64,000 bases of DNA from Hyunsoonleella ulvae (GCF_016827605.1 NZ_JAEPJQ010000001.1:558001-622000); one strand, 5' to 3'; counted from the stretch's first letter, positions 17,901 through 27,488 are shown. The notes: a model not told the origin generated them from the sequence alone. Translations and numbers: made by a program.

Positions 17901-18362
17901 CAATCTGTAATAGGCTCAAATGAGAGTTCCAGCGAAAACTTCACGAGCAAAAATTTTAATTTTGATGAAGCCCTACTCAATCCTAAACTATCATACCTGT
18001 TTAATGAAAATAGTCGTTTTGATGTGTTTTATCAATATACTGTAAAAGACAACACTATTGGAAATTTAGAAAACTTAAAACAACAAAAGTTTGGTTTAGG
18101 TTTTAACCTATCAAAAAATGAAAAAGGTGCTATAAACGGGGAGGTTAATTATTTTTCAAATAACTATACTGGTAATCCAAACACACCTGTAGCCTTTCAA
18201 ATGCTAGAAGGTTTACAACCAGGAAATAACTTCACTTGGACATTATTGGCACAAAAGAAATTAACCAAGTTCTTAGATTTAAATTTGAGTTATTTTGGTA
18301 GAAAAACAGAAACCAGCAAAACCATCCATACAGGGAATATTCAGTTAAAGGCTTACTTTTAA
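14934..18362 (+). CDS. Large predicted outer-membrane beta-barrel protein, unknown function
   Basis: A 1142-residue exported protein with a signal peptide (MKYVLLFMFACVSFGGFSQ). A soluble N-terminal part of about 130 residues precedes a stretch rich in alternating polar/hydrophobic strands that runs to a terminal aromatic residue (IQLKAYF), the usual end of an outer-membrane barrel. The segment RGVTVGNNQNSVLNSELDLQ and the following LRASIQDANIPLQE look like the start of the barrel. Its size and style resemble large conserved Bacteroidota surface proteins, but I do not recognise the family. It is monocistronic, divergent from exonuclease III. Confidence 0.8.
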   Translation: MKYVLLFMFACVSFGGFSQNQNNKYKTKRLAVRDTILVDSVSINSSWFSVKTKHNQIIDTSFYKIDFSAAKLIVKKPIKTDSIIVNYLKFPEFLTKTYKQLDESIIVKNNDGVEKLYQLSQPNTSRNFVPFDGLTTSGSISRGVTVGNNQNSVLNSELDLQITGKLNDKVSLRASIQDANIPLQESGYSQRLDEFDQVFIELFSDTWNIRAGDIDLNNNNSYFSAFSKRVQGLSINANLGGDTSQTNVFAAGALVRGQFTTSQFVAQEGNQGPYKLQGQNGELFVLIVSGSETVYVNGIPLERGEDKDYIIDYNAGEIIFNTTFPITSEMRITVDYQFSDRNYSRLVAYGGGNYSSEKLKIGVSVYSENDAKNQPLQQNLSEEQVQILGGAGDDRAQMVAPSAVEEAFSENRILYRKDSINGNEIFVFSNNPDDELFRVTFTRVGPNQGDYVISNAFNNPVNTVYEYAGALQGDYAPIVQLIAPTKLQIAAINGSYTPSKNTQINFEMAGSKNDLNLFSGADDADNDGFAGMLRINQNIIKKDSLWNLNAYIKTDFIQDNFRSIEILYNAEFNRDWNLEQPRGNQRVGDLGSQTFLNTGLNLSHYKKGRINYQFEYLNFASGFNGSRHIANANLLLNKLLIQSNTSYLDAKSSINTSTFLRSHNTVTRGMKKSWLGAKLSVEDNVQTEIASQTLTPLSQKFISYEGFTGIGDSTKVFAQIGYKTRVNDSIRNNRLQKVNTSNTFYIDSRIIQNKSTNLSLYANYRTLNHEDDTIEDENSLNSRLQYNQKLFKNIIQSNTVFETNSGTLPQQDFTYVEVEPGQGSYTWIDYNNNGIQELEEFEIAQFQDQGTYIRVLLPNRVFIKTHQNRFSQTLTINPSQWRVSEKKSQKFWSHFYNQTSYLIDRKIQRDGNNFNLNPFKSDADNQLGLQLNFRNVLFFNRGKQHYTTSYTYLSNKSSNTLSVGLLENNLRSHQLNFNHKIKENWLITLQSVIGSNESSSENFTSKNFNFDEALLNPKLSYLFNENSRFDVFYQYTVKDNTIGNLENLKQQKFGLGFNLSKNEKGAINGEVNYFSNNYTGNPNTPVAFQMLEGLQPGNNFTWTLLAQKKLTKFLDLNLSYFGRKTETSKTIHTGNIQLKAYF

Positions 18363-18365
18363 CAA

Positions 18366-18398
18366 CTAAAAAGACCCATGAAAATAATCCATGAGTCT
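18366..18398 (-). terminator. Terminator after sdhB
   Basis: A stem with arms 18372-18380 and 18390-18398 (one mismatch) is followed on the minus strand by five T. It lies between the convergent ends of the barrel-protein gene and sdhB. Confidence 0.65.
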
Positions 18399-18428
18399 CT
18401 TTATATACTAATTTTTGAAGTATTTTAT

Positions 18429-19184
18429 TTAAACAGACGCCTTGATTAGCTCTCTGTTCATTCTAGCAATATTATCTAATGAAATTCCTTTAGGACATTC
18501 CACCTCACAAGCACCAGTATTAGTACAGTTACCAAAACCTTCTAAATCCATTTGTGCGACCATATTTTTTACACGATCAGCCGCTTCAACTTGTCCCTGA
18601 GGTAATAATGCATATTGTGATACTTTAGCACCTACAAACAACATTGCACTAGAGTTTTTACAAGTAGCTACACACGCACCGCAACCAATACAAGTTGCTG
18701 CATCCATAGCTTCATCTGCTGCATGTTTAGAAATTGGAAGCGCATTAGCATCTTGCGTATTTCCCGAAGTATTTACCGAAATATACCCCCCTGCGTGTTG
18801 AATCCTATCAAAAGCACTTCTATCTACAACCAAATCCTTAATTACTGGAAATGCTGCTGCTCTAAATGGTTCTATAGTGATAGTATCTCCATCGTTAAAC
18901 ATTCTCATGTGTAACTGGCATGTTGTAATACCTCTATCAGGTCCATGGGCTTCCCCATTAATGTACATAGAACACATACCACAAATGCCTTCACGACAAT
19001 CATGATCGAAAGCAACGGGTTCGTCTCCTTTAGCAATTAATTGCTCATTCAAAACATCCATCATTTCCAAAAAAGACATGTGCTCTGAAATATCAGTTAC
19101 GTTGTAACTTTCCATCTTACCTTTAGATTCTGCATCTTTTTGACGCCAAATCTTTAATGTTAAATTCATTCCTTTTCCTGACAT
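18429..19184 (-). CDS. sdhB: Succinate dehydrogenase/fumarate reductase iron-sulfur subunit
   Basis: A 251-residue subunit carrying electrons between the flavin and quinone sites of complex II. The [2Fe-2S] ligands lie in [17 protein letters not shown] with a later TTCQLHM. The two further clusters use [15 protein letters not shown] and [15 protein letters not shown]. It is third in sdhCAB, 7 bases after sdhA. It is of the type shared by Bacteroidota and epsilonproteobacteria, where direction (succinate oxidation or fumarate reduction) depends on lifestyle. Confidence 0.96.
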   Translation of the reverse strand: MSGKGMNLTLKIWRQKDAESKGKMESYNVTDISEHMSFLEMMDVLNEQLIAKGDEPVAFDHDCREGICGMCSMYINGEAHGPDRGITTCQLHMRMFNDGDTITIEPFRAAAFPVIKDLVVDRSAFDRIQHAGGYISVNTSGNTQDANALPISKHAADEAMDAATCIGCGACVATCKNSSAMLFVGAKVSQYALLPQGQVEAADRVKNMVAQMDLEGFGNCTNTGACEVECPKGISLDNIARMNRELIKASV

Positions 19185-19191
19185 AGCTTTC

Positions 19192-21204
19192 TTATTTATA
19201 AGATCTTTGTTTTAATTCAATGTCTTTGAATTCTAATTCTTCTTTATGTAAAACAGCATCAGCTGGTTCTCCTTTATATTCCCACGCAGAAACAAAAGCA
19301 AAGTCTTTATCATTACGTTTAGCTTCTCCTTTTTGCGGCCCTGATTCTTCAGCAGATTCTTCTCTAAAGTGTCCTCCACACGATTCCTCTCTAGTTAAAG
19401 CATCCTTAGCAAATAGCTCTCCCAATTCTAAGAAGTCTGCAACACGACCTGCTTTCTCTAATTCTGGATTCATTTCATTTGCACCACCTGGAACTGATAC
19501 TTCTTTCCAGAATTCTTCACGAATGACTTTAATCTCTACCATGGCTTCTTTTAAGCCTTTTTCATTACGGGACATCCCGCATTTATCCCACATTATCTTG
19601 CCTAGCTTCTTGTGGAAATAATCTACGGATTTGGTTCCGTTATTATTTACAAAGAAATCTATTCTACTTTTCACTTCTTTTTCAGCTTCATCAAATTCCT
19701 TGGTATCTGTTGGAATTTTACCAGTTCTAATATCATCAGAAAGGTAATCTCCTATAGTATATGGTAACACAAAATAACCATCGGCTAAACCTTGCATTAA
19801 TGCTGAAGCTCCAAGTCTGTTTGCACCATGGTCGGAGAAGTTCGCTTCTCCAATACAATATAATCCAGGAACGGTAGTCATTAAGTTATAATCTACCCAA
19901 ACACCACCCATAGTGTAATGCACTGCTGGGTAAATCATCATTGGTGTTTTGTATGGGTTCTGATCTACAATCTTCTCATACATCTGGAACAAGTTACCAT
20001 ACTTGGCTTCTACTATTTTCTCTCCTAACTCGGTAATTTTTTCTTTTGAAGGGTTATCAATACCTTTTACTTTTGCTTCTTCTTTACCGTATCTTTCAAT
20101 AGCTGCCGCAAAGTCTAAATAAACCGCTTCTCCTGTAGCGTTTACACCATAACCAGCATCACAGCGCTCTTTGGCTGCTCTTGATGCCACATCACGAGGT
20201 ACTAAGTTTCCAAAAGCTGGGTAACGACGTTCTAAATAGTAATCTCTTTCTTCTTCTGACAAATCAGTTGGCTTTTTACGACCTTCCCGTATTGCTTTAA
20301 CGTCCTCAATGTTTTTTGGTACCCAAATGCGTCCGTCGTTACGTAACGATTCGGACATTAATGTTAATTTAGACTGGTAATCTCCAGAACGAGGAATACA
20401 TGTTGGGTGAATTTGCGTGTAACATGGGTTGGCAAAATATGCACCTTTTTTATGTATTTTCCATGCTGCAGTTACATTACTACCCATAGCATTGGTTGAT
20501 AAGAAATATACATTTCCATAACCACCAGACCCCACAACAACTGCATGCGCCGAATGACGCTCAATCTCTCCAGTAACTAAATTACGGGCAATAATGCCTC
20601 GTGCTTTTCCATCTACAATAACCACATCTAACATCTCATGACGATTGAACATTTCAATCTTACCGCGTGCAATTTGACGGTTCATTGCAGAATAAGCTCC
20701 TAACAACAATTGCTGACCTGTTTGTCCTTTAGCATAAAAGGTTCTAGAGACCAATACACCACCAAAAGAGCGGTTGTCTAGTAACCCACCATAATCACGT
20801 GCAAATGGCACGCCTTGCGCCACACATTGATCTATAATATTAGCTGAAACTTCAGCTAAACGGTATACGTTTGCTTCTCTAGAGCGATAATCCCCTCCTT
20901 TAACAGTATCATAAAACAGTCTGTATGTTGAATCTCCATCGCCTTGGTAGTTCTTTGCTGCATTAATACCTCCTTGAGCAGCAATGGAATGTGCACGACG
21001 CGGGGAATCTTGATAAGCAAAGGCTTTAACATTATATCCCAATTCCGCTAACGTTGCGGCTGCAGAACCTCCTGCCAAACCTGTACCAACAACGATGATA
21101 TCTATATGGCGTTTGTTGGCTGGATTTACTAGATTGATTTTATTTTTATAATCTGTCCATTTATCTTTAATTGGACCTTTTGGTACTTTTGAATTTAAAG
21201 CCAT
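19192..21204 (-). CDS. sdhA: Succinate dehydrogenase/fumarate reductase flavoprotein subunit
   Basis: A 670-residue catalytic subunit with covalently bound FAD. The dinucleotide site is [19 protein letters not shown]. The flavin-linking His is in [20 protein letters not shown]. Active-site features are [30 protein letters not shown] and the [12 protein letters not shown] segment. Compared with E. coli SdhA it is longer, as usual for the Bacteroidota and Wolinella type. It sits between sdhC (13 bases) and sdhB (7 bases). Confidence 0.96.
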   Translation of the reverse strand: MALNSKVPKGPIKDKWTDYKNKINLVNPANKRHIDIIVVGTGLAGGSAAATLAELGYNVKAFAYQDSPRRAHSIAAQGGINAAKNYQGDGDSTYRLFYDTVKGGDYRSREANVYRLAEVSANIIDQCVAQGVPFARDYGGLLDNRSFGGVLVSRTFYAKGQTGQQLLLGAYSAMNRQIARGKIEMFNRHEMLDVVIVDGKARGIIARNLVTGEIERHSAHAVVVGSGGYGNVYFLSTNAMGSNVTAAWKIHKKGAYFANPCYTQIHPTCIPRSGDYQSKLTLMSESLRNDGRIWVPKNIEDVKAIREGRKKPTDLSEEERDYYLERRYPAFGNLVPRDVASRAAKERCDAGYGVNATGEAVYLDFAAAIERYGKEEAKVKGIDNPSKEKITELGEKIVEAKYGNLFQMYEKIVDQNPYKTPMMIYPAVHYTMGGVWVDYNLMTTVPGLYCIGEANFSDHGANRLGASALMQGLADGYFVLPYTIGDYLSDDIRTGKIPTDTKEFDEAEKEVKSRIDFFVNNNGTKSVDYFHKKLGKIMWDKCGMSRNEKGLKEAMVEIKVIREEFWKEVSVPGGANEMNPELEKAGRVADFLELGELFAKDALTREESCGGHFREESAEESGPQKGEAKRNDKDFAFVSAWEYKGEPADAVLHKEELEFKDIELKQRSYK

Positions 21205-21217
21205 AATTATATTAAGA

Positions 21218-21895
21218 TTAATGGTGAGGATTTAAATGATGATATAAAGCTATGATAATAAAACCTAACGGAACTATTATGGAATAAGCTTTACCTATAG
21301 TTTGCAATGTTTTTTTACGACCGGCTGAAGAACCAACAGATTGGAACGCTGATGTAAAGCCGTGAGCTAAATGCAATCCTAAAAGCACAAAAGAAATTAC
21401 ATAAGCACCAACTCTAAGTGGGCTATGAAACTTCTCAACTAATTCATGAAAATATCTATACTCGCCATTGTGTAAACCAGACATATCCCCTACAATGTAT
21501 TTTGTATTAATTTCAGGAATCCAGAAATCAATAAAGTGTAAAACAATAAATGCCAAAACCACTAAGCCACTATAAATCATATTTCTACTTACCCAACTAG
21601 AGTTAGCACCTCCATTATTTTTAGCGTAAGAAACACCGTTTGCCTTTTTATTTTTTAATTCCAGAATGAATCCCATTACAAAATGAAAAACCACTGCAAA
21701 AATCAACACTGGCTGTAACGCAAATTGCACTAACGGATTTGTCCCCATAAAATGGGATACTTCATTGAAAGCATCAGGACTTATCACTGATAATAAATTA
21801 ATTGCTAAGTGTTGCAGCAAGAAAAACATGAGGAAGAACGCAGATAGCGCCATGGCAACTTTTCTTCCAATCGAAGATTTAAAAAATCCACCCAT
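21218..21895 (-). CDS. sdhC: Succinate dehydrogenase cytochrome b subunit
   Basis: A 225-residue membrane anchor with five hydrophobic helices, the single-subunit (type B) di-heme anchor typical of this complex II class. Candidate heme-ligand histidines lie in the helices ([39 protein letters not shown]). It is first in the operon and is preceded by a strong two-box promoter. Confidence 0.93.
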   Translation of the reverse strand: MGGFFKSSIGRKVAMALSAFFLMFFLLQHLAINLLSVISPDAFNEVSHFMGTNPLVQFALQPVLIFAVVFHFVMGFILELKNKKANGVSYAKNNGGANSSWVSRNMIYSGLVVLAFIVLHFIDFWIPEINTKYIVGDMSGLHNGEYRYFHELVEKFHSPLRVGAYVISFVLLGLHLAHGFTSAFQSVGSSAGRKKTLQTIGKAYSIIVPLGFIIIALYHHLNPHH

Positions 21896-21923
21896 TGTTA
21901 TATTATAATATATTTAAGAATTG

Positions 21924-21955
21924 CAAAGGTAATTACCGATGGATTCTTAGGCAAA
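21924..21955 (-). promoter_or_regulatory. Promoter of sdhCAB
   Basis: On the minus strand TTTG (complement of 21952-21955) is followed after 20 bases by TACCTTTG (complement of 21924-21931). This matches the Bacteroidota consensus and lies about 28 bases before the sdhC start. Confidence 0.8.
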
Positions 21956-21996
21956 TAACAAATGTCATGTTTTTGTTATTTAGAATGATTTTAAGT

Positions 21997-22032
21997 AATA
22001 ATACTTAGTTTTTCAAAAAACTAAGTATTATT
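21997..22032. promoter_or_regulatory. Perfect 17-bp hairpin upstream of the sdh promoter
   Basis: Arms 21997-22013 and 22016-22032 are perfect complements with a 2-base centre. It lies between the sdh promoter and the metalloprotease terminator at 22061-22087. No gene ends here on the plus strand. It may be an operator for sdh or a second terminator. Confidence 0.5.
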
Positions 22033-22060
22033 GTTTCGTTATCTTGATGCAACCAACAAA

Positions 22061-22087
22061 AAAAGCATCACATTATGTGATGCTTTT
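22061..22087 (-). terminator. Terminator of the metalloprotease gene
   Basis: A perfect 12-bp stem (arms 22061-22072 and 22076-22087, loop of 3) is followed on the minus strand by a T run. It lies 22 bases beyond the metalloprotease stop. Confidence 0.85.
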
Positions 22088-22108
22088 CGATTATTTCATT
22101 TACCTCTA

Positions 22109-23962
22109 CTACTCTATAATAAGCTTTTGAGTTATTGAGGCATCATCAGAAGTTATTTTTACAAAGTACACACCCACTGGTATATTTGTAATATCTAAAG
22201 TTTCAACTTTAAAAGCTTGAGAGATATCATAACTTATAATTTGCCTACCATTTAAATCAAAAAGCGTAGCACTTTTTAATGGTAAAATGTGCGCATTACT
22301 TATGAAGAGTTGGGTACTAGCAGGATTTGGGTAAATCTTCACAGTTTGGTTTAACAGCTCATCTTCTACACCTAAATTACAGGTTGATGAATCTGTCATT
22401 AATGGTTGCGAACATGCATCTACCGTTGTACTTCTTGAGTGTACATTAGAGGCAGCCGTAACATTACTCGCCAATAATACACGTTGTTGCTCCGAGTTTG
22501 AGATTGCAAAATGCATCACATCATCTAAATTATCTCCATCACTAACCAAATCAATAACATGACCTAATTGATGTGCATGGCCAAGCTCATGTAATGCAAC
22601 ACTTTCAAAGTCAAACTCAGACAGATTAGGAAGACCAACTCCATAATACCAATTTACCTCATCGTCAAATACGATATCCATCTCTGCCACATGTGCATTC
22701 CAGGTAGAAGGGTCCCCTACAGCACCACATCCTGAATACCAACTTGTACATCTACCCAACACATTATCTGGTAAATCATCCGCAGTACCTTGATTATCAA
22801 ATTTTACTACATTAACCTGATCTCTAGCAACTACATCAACCGAAGTAGCAGAAGTTGCTATATCCCAATTAACATTTGTTTCACAACGCCACTTATCGAG
22901 TGCCATTTCAAAAGCAGCTCTAGCACCAGCATTATTAGGTTCGGTATTATTAAAAAAATTCGTTTGTAACTCAAATGTAAATCCTCCATTTCCATTTTCA
23001 CCTATATGTCTCACAGGATAAGCAAAAGGTGTTAATGGTCCATTGCTTCCTCCACTTCCTGTTTGGTCATCAATATCAAATACTGCATTTAACTCAGAAT
23101 AGGTTATCGTTAAAACTGAAACTGAAACAGCAGCATCATTACTAGAATCCTCTACCCTGATAGGTCCTGTACCAGCACCTGAGGGAATTTCTACTGTAAT
23201 TTGAGTATCGCTCCATGTTAAAATCTGATTGTCAAGTGCTCTAGTAAAGGTTCCTCCCCCATCATCTGCATTGGAAAACCATACGCTTCCAGGAGTAGCG
23301 CCAAAATCAGTTCCTGATATTGTTAAAACCGTCTGGGTTCCAGCAGTTGCTGTAGTTGGCGAGAAAGTAATGCCAGATGGTACAAAAGTTGAACTTTTGC
23401 TTTGATTAAGTTTAGAATAAGCAGTTACATTAAAAGGTTTTAACTCCTTGTAATTTTGGTTGGTTAACTGTGTAATTTCTTTATAGAATTTAGAAGAAAT
23501 ACCTTGTTTTTTATTAAACGGATTAACCGCTACCTGACTTTCCAAATTATACCTGTAATAGCCCTGAGAAGAACCATAAGATTTAAATTGATGTTTTCCT
23601 TCATTAAAACTCTTTAACATATAGAGCCCCATTTCTGATAGATTAAGTTTTAAACTGGGACTTACCACTAAAGCATCATTCCCTACAGTACCCCCACTGG
23701 TAATTACCTCTATTGTATCAGTTGTTGATTTACCTTTAAAAACTTTATAAACCTCAACAATATTTGATGTGTATATGTAGGTACGATTTTCATTCCAATA
23801 AGATTTTTGTGAAATTACCTTGCCTTCGATAATTAGATCAGAATTTCTGACCTGCTTATCCAGTGAAGCCTCTATCATCATAGATTGGGACAATAAACTC
23901 ATACAACCAAACAGAACTGAGATGCATGCAAGAACAATTTTTGTGAATATGGTTTTTTTCAT
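22109..23962 (-). CDS. Secreted matrixin-like metalloprotease with IPT/TIG domain and T9SS tail
   Basis: A 617-residue exported protein. A signal peptide (about 1-27) is followed by a unique N-terminal part, an IPT/TIG immunoglobulin-like domain (about 195-285; GITFSPTTATAGTQTVLTIS, ISGTDFG), a zincin domain and a C-terminal sorting domain. The zinc site is LHELGHAHQLGHV: three His and the catalytic Glu of HExxHxxxxxH are present, but the Gly usual at position 8 is Gln. The last 75 residues (IYPNPASTQLFIS to SITQKLIIE) are a type A T9SS sorting signal, so it is secreted or cell-surface bound. A TATATTTG box (complement of 24008-24015) lies just upstream. Substrate is unknown. Confidence 0.92.
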   Translation of the reverse strand: MKKTIFTKIVLACISVLFGCMSLLSQSMMIEASLDKQVRNSDLIIEGKVISQKSYWNENRTYIYTSNIVEVYKVFKGKSTTDTIEVITSGGTVGNDALVVSPSLKLNLSEMGLYMLKSFNEGKHQFKSYGSSQGYYRYNLESQVAVNPFNKKQGISSKFYKEITQLTNQNYKELKPFNVTAYSKLNQSKSSTFVPSGITFSPTTATAGTQTVLTISGTDFGATPGSVWFSNADDGGGTFTRALDNQILTWSDTQITVEIPSGAGTGPIRVEDSSNDAAVSVSVLTITYSELNAVFDIDDQTGSGGSNGPLTPFAYPVRHIGENGNGGFTFELQTNFFNNTEPNNAGARAAFEMALDKWRCETNVNWDIATSATSVDVVARDQVNVVKFDNQGTADDLPDNVLGRCTSWYSGCGAVGDPSTWNAHVAEMDIVFDDEVNWYYGVGLPNLSEFDFESVALHELGHAHQLGHVIDLVSDGDNLDDVMHFAISNSEQQRVLLASNVTAASNVHSRSTTVDACSQPLMTDSSTCNLGVEDELLNQTVKIYPNPASTQLFISNAHILPLKSATLFDLNGRQIISYDISQAFKVETLDITNIPVGVYFVKITSDDASITQKLIIE

Positions 23963-24067
23963 TACTAATTTTTTTAAAAGATTTTAATTCAGGGCCAAGA
24001 GGTCATTCAAATATAACGAAATAATAGCTATTTTTACATCACAAAAGAAAACAAAAAAACCGATAAA

Positions 24068-25360
24068 ATGAAATATTTACCGATAAAAAACAGTCTTTTT
24101 ATAAAAAATAGAAAGAAATTTTCTACAAAAATGAAACCAAATAGTTTGGCTGTTTTTAACTCCAACGATATTTATCCCATTAGTGCCGATAGCACCATGC
24201 CATTTCAGCAACATAGAGATATTTTTTATCTAAGTGGCGTTGACCAGGAGGAGAGTATTTTGGTATTATTCCCTGATTGTCCAAAAGAAAAACACAGAGA
24301 AATTCTCTTTTTAAGAGAAACCAATGAGCATATAGCTGTTTGGGAAGGTGAAAAATTGACCAAAGAAAGAGCTTTCGAAACCAGCGGTATTAAAACCATA
24401 TATTGGTTACAGGATATGGAAAAGGTAATGTTTGAAATTATGACGCAATGTGATACGGTTTACATAAATACCAACGAACATTACCGCGCTTCAGTTGAAG
24501 TTGAAACCCGTGAAGACCGTTTTACCAAATGGTTAAAAGCTAAATATCCAGCACATGCTGTAGCTAAAAGCAACCCGATTATGCAACGTTTACGTTCTGT
24601 TAAGGAAGAAGTGGAAATCGATTTAATTCAGCAAGCTTGTAACATTACAGAGAAAGGGTTTAAGCGTATTTTAAATTTTGTAAAACCAGGCGTTATGGAA
24701 TACGAAATTGAGGCAGAGTATATCCACGAATTTATTAAAAACCGCTCAAAAGGATTTGCTTATACCCCAATAATAGCTTCTGGTAATAACGCAAATGTGC
24801 TACATTACATCGAAAATAACAAAGAATGTAAGGCTGGCGATATGCTTTTAATGGACGTTGGGGCAGAGCATGCAAATTACGCAAGCGATATGACACGTAC
24901 CATTCCAGTATCTGGACGATTTTCTGATAGACAAAAAGCAGTTTATAAAGCGGTTTTACAAGTTAAAAACGAAGCTACCAAAATGCTTGTCCCCGGAACA
25001 GATTGGGGAGAGTACCATGTGGAAGTAGGGAAAATTATGACCTCTGAATTACTGGACCTAGGATTACTAGATAAAGCTGATATACAAAATGAAGACCCAG
25101 AGTGGCCAGCGTATAAAAAATATTTTATGCATGGCACCAGCCACCATATGGGATTAGACACGCATGATTATGGCATCATAACCGAACCCATGACAGCCAA
25201 TATGGTTTTTACAGTTGAACCCGGAATTTATATCCCCAAGGAAGGATTTGGGGTTCGATTAGAGGATGATGTGGTAATCCAAGAAACTGGCGATCCTGTG
25301 AACTTGATGAAAAACATCCCTATTGAGATTGATGAAATAGAAGATTTGATGAATACCTAA
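24068..25360 (+). CDS. pepP: Xaa-Pro aminopeptidase
   Basis: A 430-residue M24 metallopeptidase that frees N-terminal residues preceding proline. The N-terminal creatinase-like domain covers about residues 1-170. The catalytic pita-bread domain carries the metal ligands: LLMDVGAEHANYASDMTRT (two Asp), HGTSHHMGLDTHD (His), FTVEPGIYIP (Glu) and GVRLEDDV (Glu). Length and order match PepP. It is single, ending in a strong terminator shared with lysC. Confidence 0.95.
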   Translation: MKYLPIKNSLFIKNRKKFSTKMKPNSLAVFNSNDIYPISADSTMPFQQHRDIFYLSGVDQEESILVLFPDCPKEKHREILFLRETNEHIAVWEGEKLTKERAFETSGIKTIYWLQDMEKVMFEIMTQCDTVYINTNEHYRASVEVETREDRFTKWLKAKYPAHAVAKSNPIMQRLRSVKEEVEIDLIQQACNITEKGFKRILNFVKPGVMEYEIEAEYIHEFIKNRSKGFAYTPIIASGNNANVLHYIENNKECKAGDMLLMDVGAEHANYASDMTRTIPVSGRFSDRQKAVYKAVLQVKNEATKMLVPGTDWGEYHVEVGKIMTSELLDLGLLDKADIQNEDPEWPAYKKYFMHGTSHHMGLDTHDYGIITEPMTANMVFTVEPGIYIPKEGFGVRLEDDVVIQETGDPVNLMKNIPIEIDEIEDLMNT

Positions 25361-25361
25361 A

Positions 25362-25390
25362 AAAAGGTCGCTCAAATTGAGCGACCTTTT
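25362..25390. terminator. Bidirectional terminator between pepP and lysC
   Basis: Arms 25362-25375 and 25377-25390 are perfect complements, with A-rich and T-rich ends, placed between two convergent genes. Confidence 0.9.
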
Positions 25391-25408
25391 ATCTAAACAC
25401 TAATATTA

Positions 25409-26731
25409 TTAAAGAGTGACTAATTCAAATAAATAACCATTTAGTTTTTGAAGTGTTTTTATCTTGTTCTCAGTATCCACAAGTAAGGAAATATTATTTC
25501 TACTTCCCCCATAAGATATCATTCTAATATTTACATCTTTTAAAATCTTAAACAGCTTGTGCGTGCCTTCATGATCTACTATAGCATGCCCCACCAAACA
25601 AATAATACTTTGATTTGTATCAATTTCAATATTTGAAAATTTTTCCAACTCAGAAACAATTTGTTCTAAATTTCTATCATCATCAATAGTTAGTGATACA
25701 GCTACCTCAGAAGTAGTAATCATGTCTATAGACGTTTCATAGGTTTCAAAAATTTCAAATACCTTTTTCAAGAACCCATGCGCCTGTAACATACGTCCAG
25801 ACTTTATTTTTATCGCAGTTATATTATCCTTTGCGGCAATAGCCTTAATACCTGTTTCAACATGATTTCCCGTAATTGAAGTTCCTTTAGCTATGGGATC
25901 CATTGTATTCTTTAAACGCACGGGAATACCATCCTTCCTTACCGGAAGTATCGTTTGGGGATGCAAAATTTTAGCTCCAAAATACGCTAACTCTGCAGCT
26001 TCATCAAAAGATAAATCTGAAATTGGCTTAGTACCTTCAACAAACCTAGGATCGTTATTATGCATCCCGTCAATATCTGTCCAGATTTGCACCTCTTCAG
26101 CTTTTATAGCTGCTCCAATTATGGTAGCTGTGTAATCACTGCCTCCTCGTTGCAAGTTGGAAACTTCCCCAGTATCATCCAAACAAATAAAGCCTTGGGT
26201 AATATATATTTCAGCAGTATCTGCTTCACTTAAAACAGTTTGTAGATTATTTTGGATATAATTAAAAGATGGCTCTTTATGCGCATCAATCTTCATAAAA
26301 TCTAGTGCCGACAACAAACAAGAATTTATACCTTCTTGTTGTAAAAAAGAGTTAAACATAAAGGTAGACATCAATTCCCCTTGCGCTAAAATTTCATTTT
26401 CAATAAGCTGGGAAAACGACTTGTATGTACACTCGATTAAAAAATTAAAACGTTCTGCAACATAAGTTTTAGTTAAACCGTTCAATGTCGCATCAGACAA
26501 GAGCGCATCAATCACTAAAATATATTTCTCATGAAGCGCATTAATATCCTGCAAAGCCTTATCAGTGTTAGAAACCTTGATGTTATTGGCAATATCAACC
26601 AAACTATTGGTAGTACCGGACATTGCAGAAAGTACTACTATCTTCTTATTTCCATCGTTGATAATGTTTTTAACATTGGTCATATTCTCCACTGACCCAA
26701 CGGACGTTCCTCCAAATTTTAAAACTTTCAT
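25409..26731 (-). CDS. lysC: Aspartate kinase
   Basis: A 440-residue monofunctional aspartokinase, first step of lysine, threonine and methionine synthesis. It begins MKVLKFGGTSVGS (the kinase signature), has the LQRGGSDYTATIIG substrate loop and EVQIWTDIDGMHNNDPR, and ends in tandem ACT domains (about 300-440; AIKIKSGRMLQAHGFLKKVFEI) for feedback control. No homoserine dehydrogenase is fused. On the minus strand a TACATTTG box lies close upstream. It is divergent from a stand-alone ACT protein at 26832. Confidence 0.95.
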   Translation of the reverse strand: MKVLKFGGTSVGSVENMTNVKNIINDGNKKIVVLSAMSGTTNSLVDIANNIKVSNTDKALQDINALHEKYILVIDALLSDATLNGLTKTYVAERFNFLIECTYKSFSQLIENEILAQGELMSTFMFNSFLQQEGINSCLLSALDFMKIDAHKEPSFNYIQNNLQTVLSEADTAEIYITQGFICLDDTGEVSNLQRGGSDYTATIIGAAIKAEEVQIWTDIDGMHNNDPRFVEGTKPISDLSFDEAAELAYFGAKILHPQTILPVRKDGIPVRLKNTMDPIAKGTSITGNHVETGIKAIAAKDNITAIKIKSGRMLQAHGFLKKVFEIFETYETSIDMITTSEVAVSLTIDDDRNLEQIVSELEKFSNIEIDTNQSIICLVGHAIVDHEGTHKLFKILKDVNIRMISYGGSRNNISLLVDTENKIKTLQKLNGYLFELVTL

Positions 26732-26831
26732 TTATCTATGAATTTGCAGTGCAAATGTAAAATTCAAATGAAGAATGCAATCATTAATATAAAAAAAAGT
26801 TTATTTTTGCACAAATTGTTAAATATTTAAC

Positions 26832-27488
26832 ATGAAAACTGTTTCAAACTGTGTAGAAGACATCTTAATTACGCAACCATATTTAGAAGAAGCTTTAGCC
26901 AGAAACATTATTAATTTTAGTGCTTTGGCTGTAGAACTTACCGAACCCATAAGCAAAATGCTTAAGAAAGACGTGAAGCCTGGTGCTATAATGATGGCGT
27001 TAAGACGCTATAATCCTCCTCCAACTTTAGGTAACACTATAAAAATGAAACGTGTTATTCAAAACCTAGGCGATATTACAGTACGCTCAAACCTTACAGA
27101 TTTTACAGTTAAAAATTCCTCTACGCTGATTGACAATCATGCTAAGATATTAAATCGCATTAATCAGGAAGACAAACTATTTTATACGTTTACCCGGGGT
27201 ATCCATGAGAGTAATATTGTTGTTTCTAGCAGTTTAAATGATTTTGTTAATGAGCATTTAAAAAACGAATTTTTTATTGCTGTACAAGAAAATCTGTCTG
27301 CCATCAGCATTAACCTACCACAGGATAATTCTAAAATTGCAGGGTTGTATTACCATTTCTTTAAACGACTAGCTTGGGAAGGCGTTGTATTATATGAAGT
27401 ACTCTCCACCACTAACGAATTTACTATTTTAGTGGAAGATGAGTTTGTTGACAAAGCGTTTTCAGCTATTAAAAAAGTGAAGTCTTAA
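26832..27488 (+). CDS. Stand-alone ACT-like protein divergent from lysC
   Basis: A 218-residue soluble protein. The N-terminal half (about 1-125) looks helical and may be a winged-helix-like domain (YLEEALARNIINFSALAVEL, VKPGAIMMALRRY). The C-terminal part (about 128-216) matches the ACT fold pattern seen in aspartokinases: LSAISINLP, then IAGLYYHFFKRLAWEGVVLY, then STTNEFTILVEDEFVDKAF. The 100-base gap to lysC on the other strand suggests shared control, so a lysine- or threonine-sensing regulator is plausible. No catalytic motif is seen. A TATTTTTG box at 26802-26809 may be its minus-7 element. Confidence 0.7.
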   Translation: MKTVSNCVEDILITQPYLEEALARNIINFSALAVELTEPISKMLKKDVKPGAIMMALRRYNPPPTLGNTIKMKRVIQNLGDITVRSNLTDFTVKNSSTLIDNHAKILNRINQEDKLFYTFTRGIHESNIVVSSSLNDFVNEHLKNEFFIAVQENLSAISINLPQDNSKIAGLYYHFFKRLAWEGVVLYEVLSTTNEFTILVEDEFVDKAFSAIKKVKS

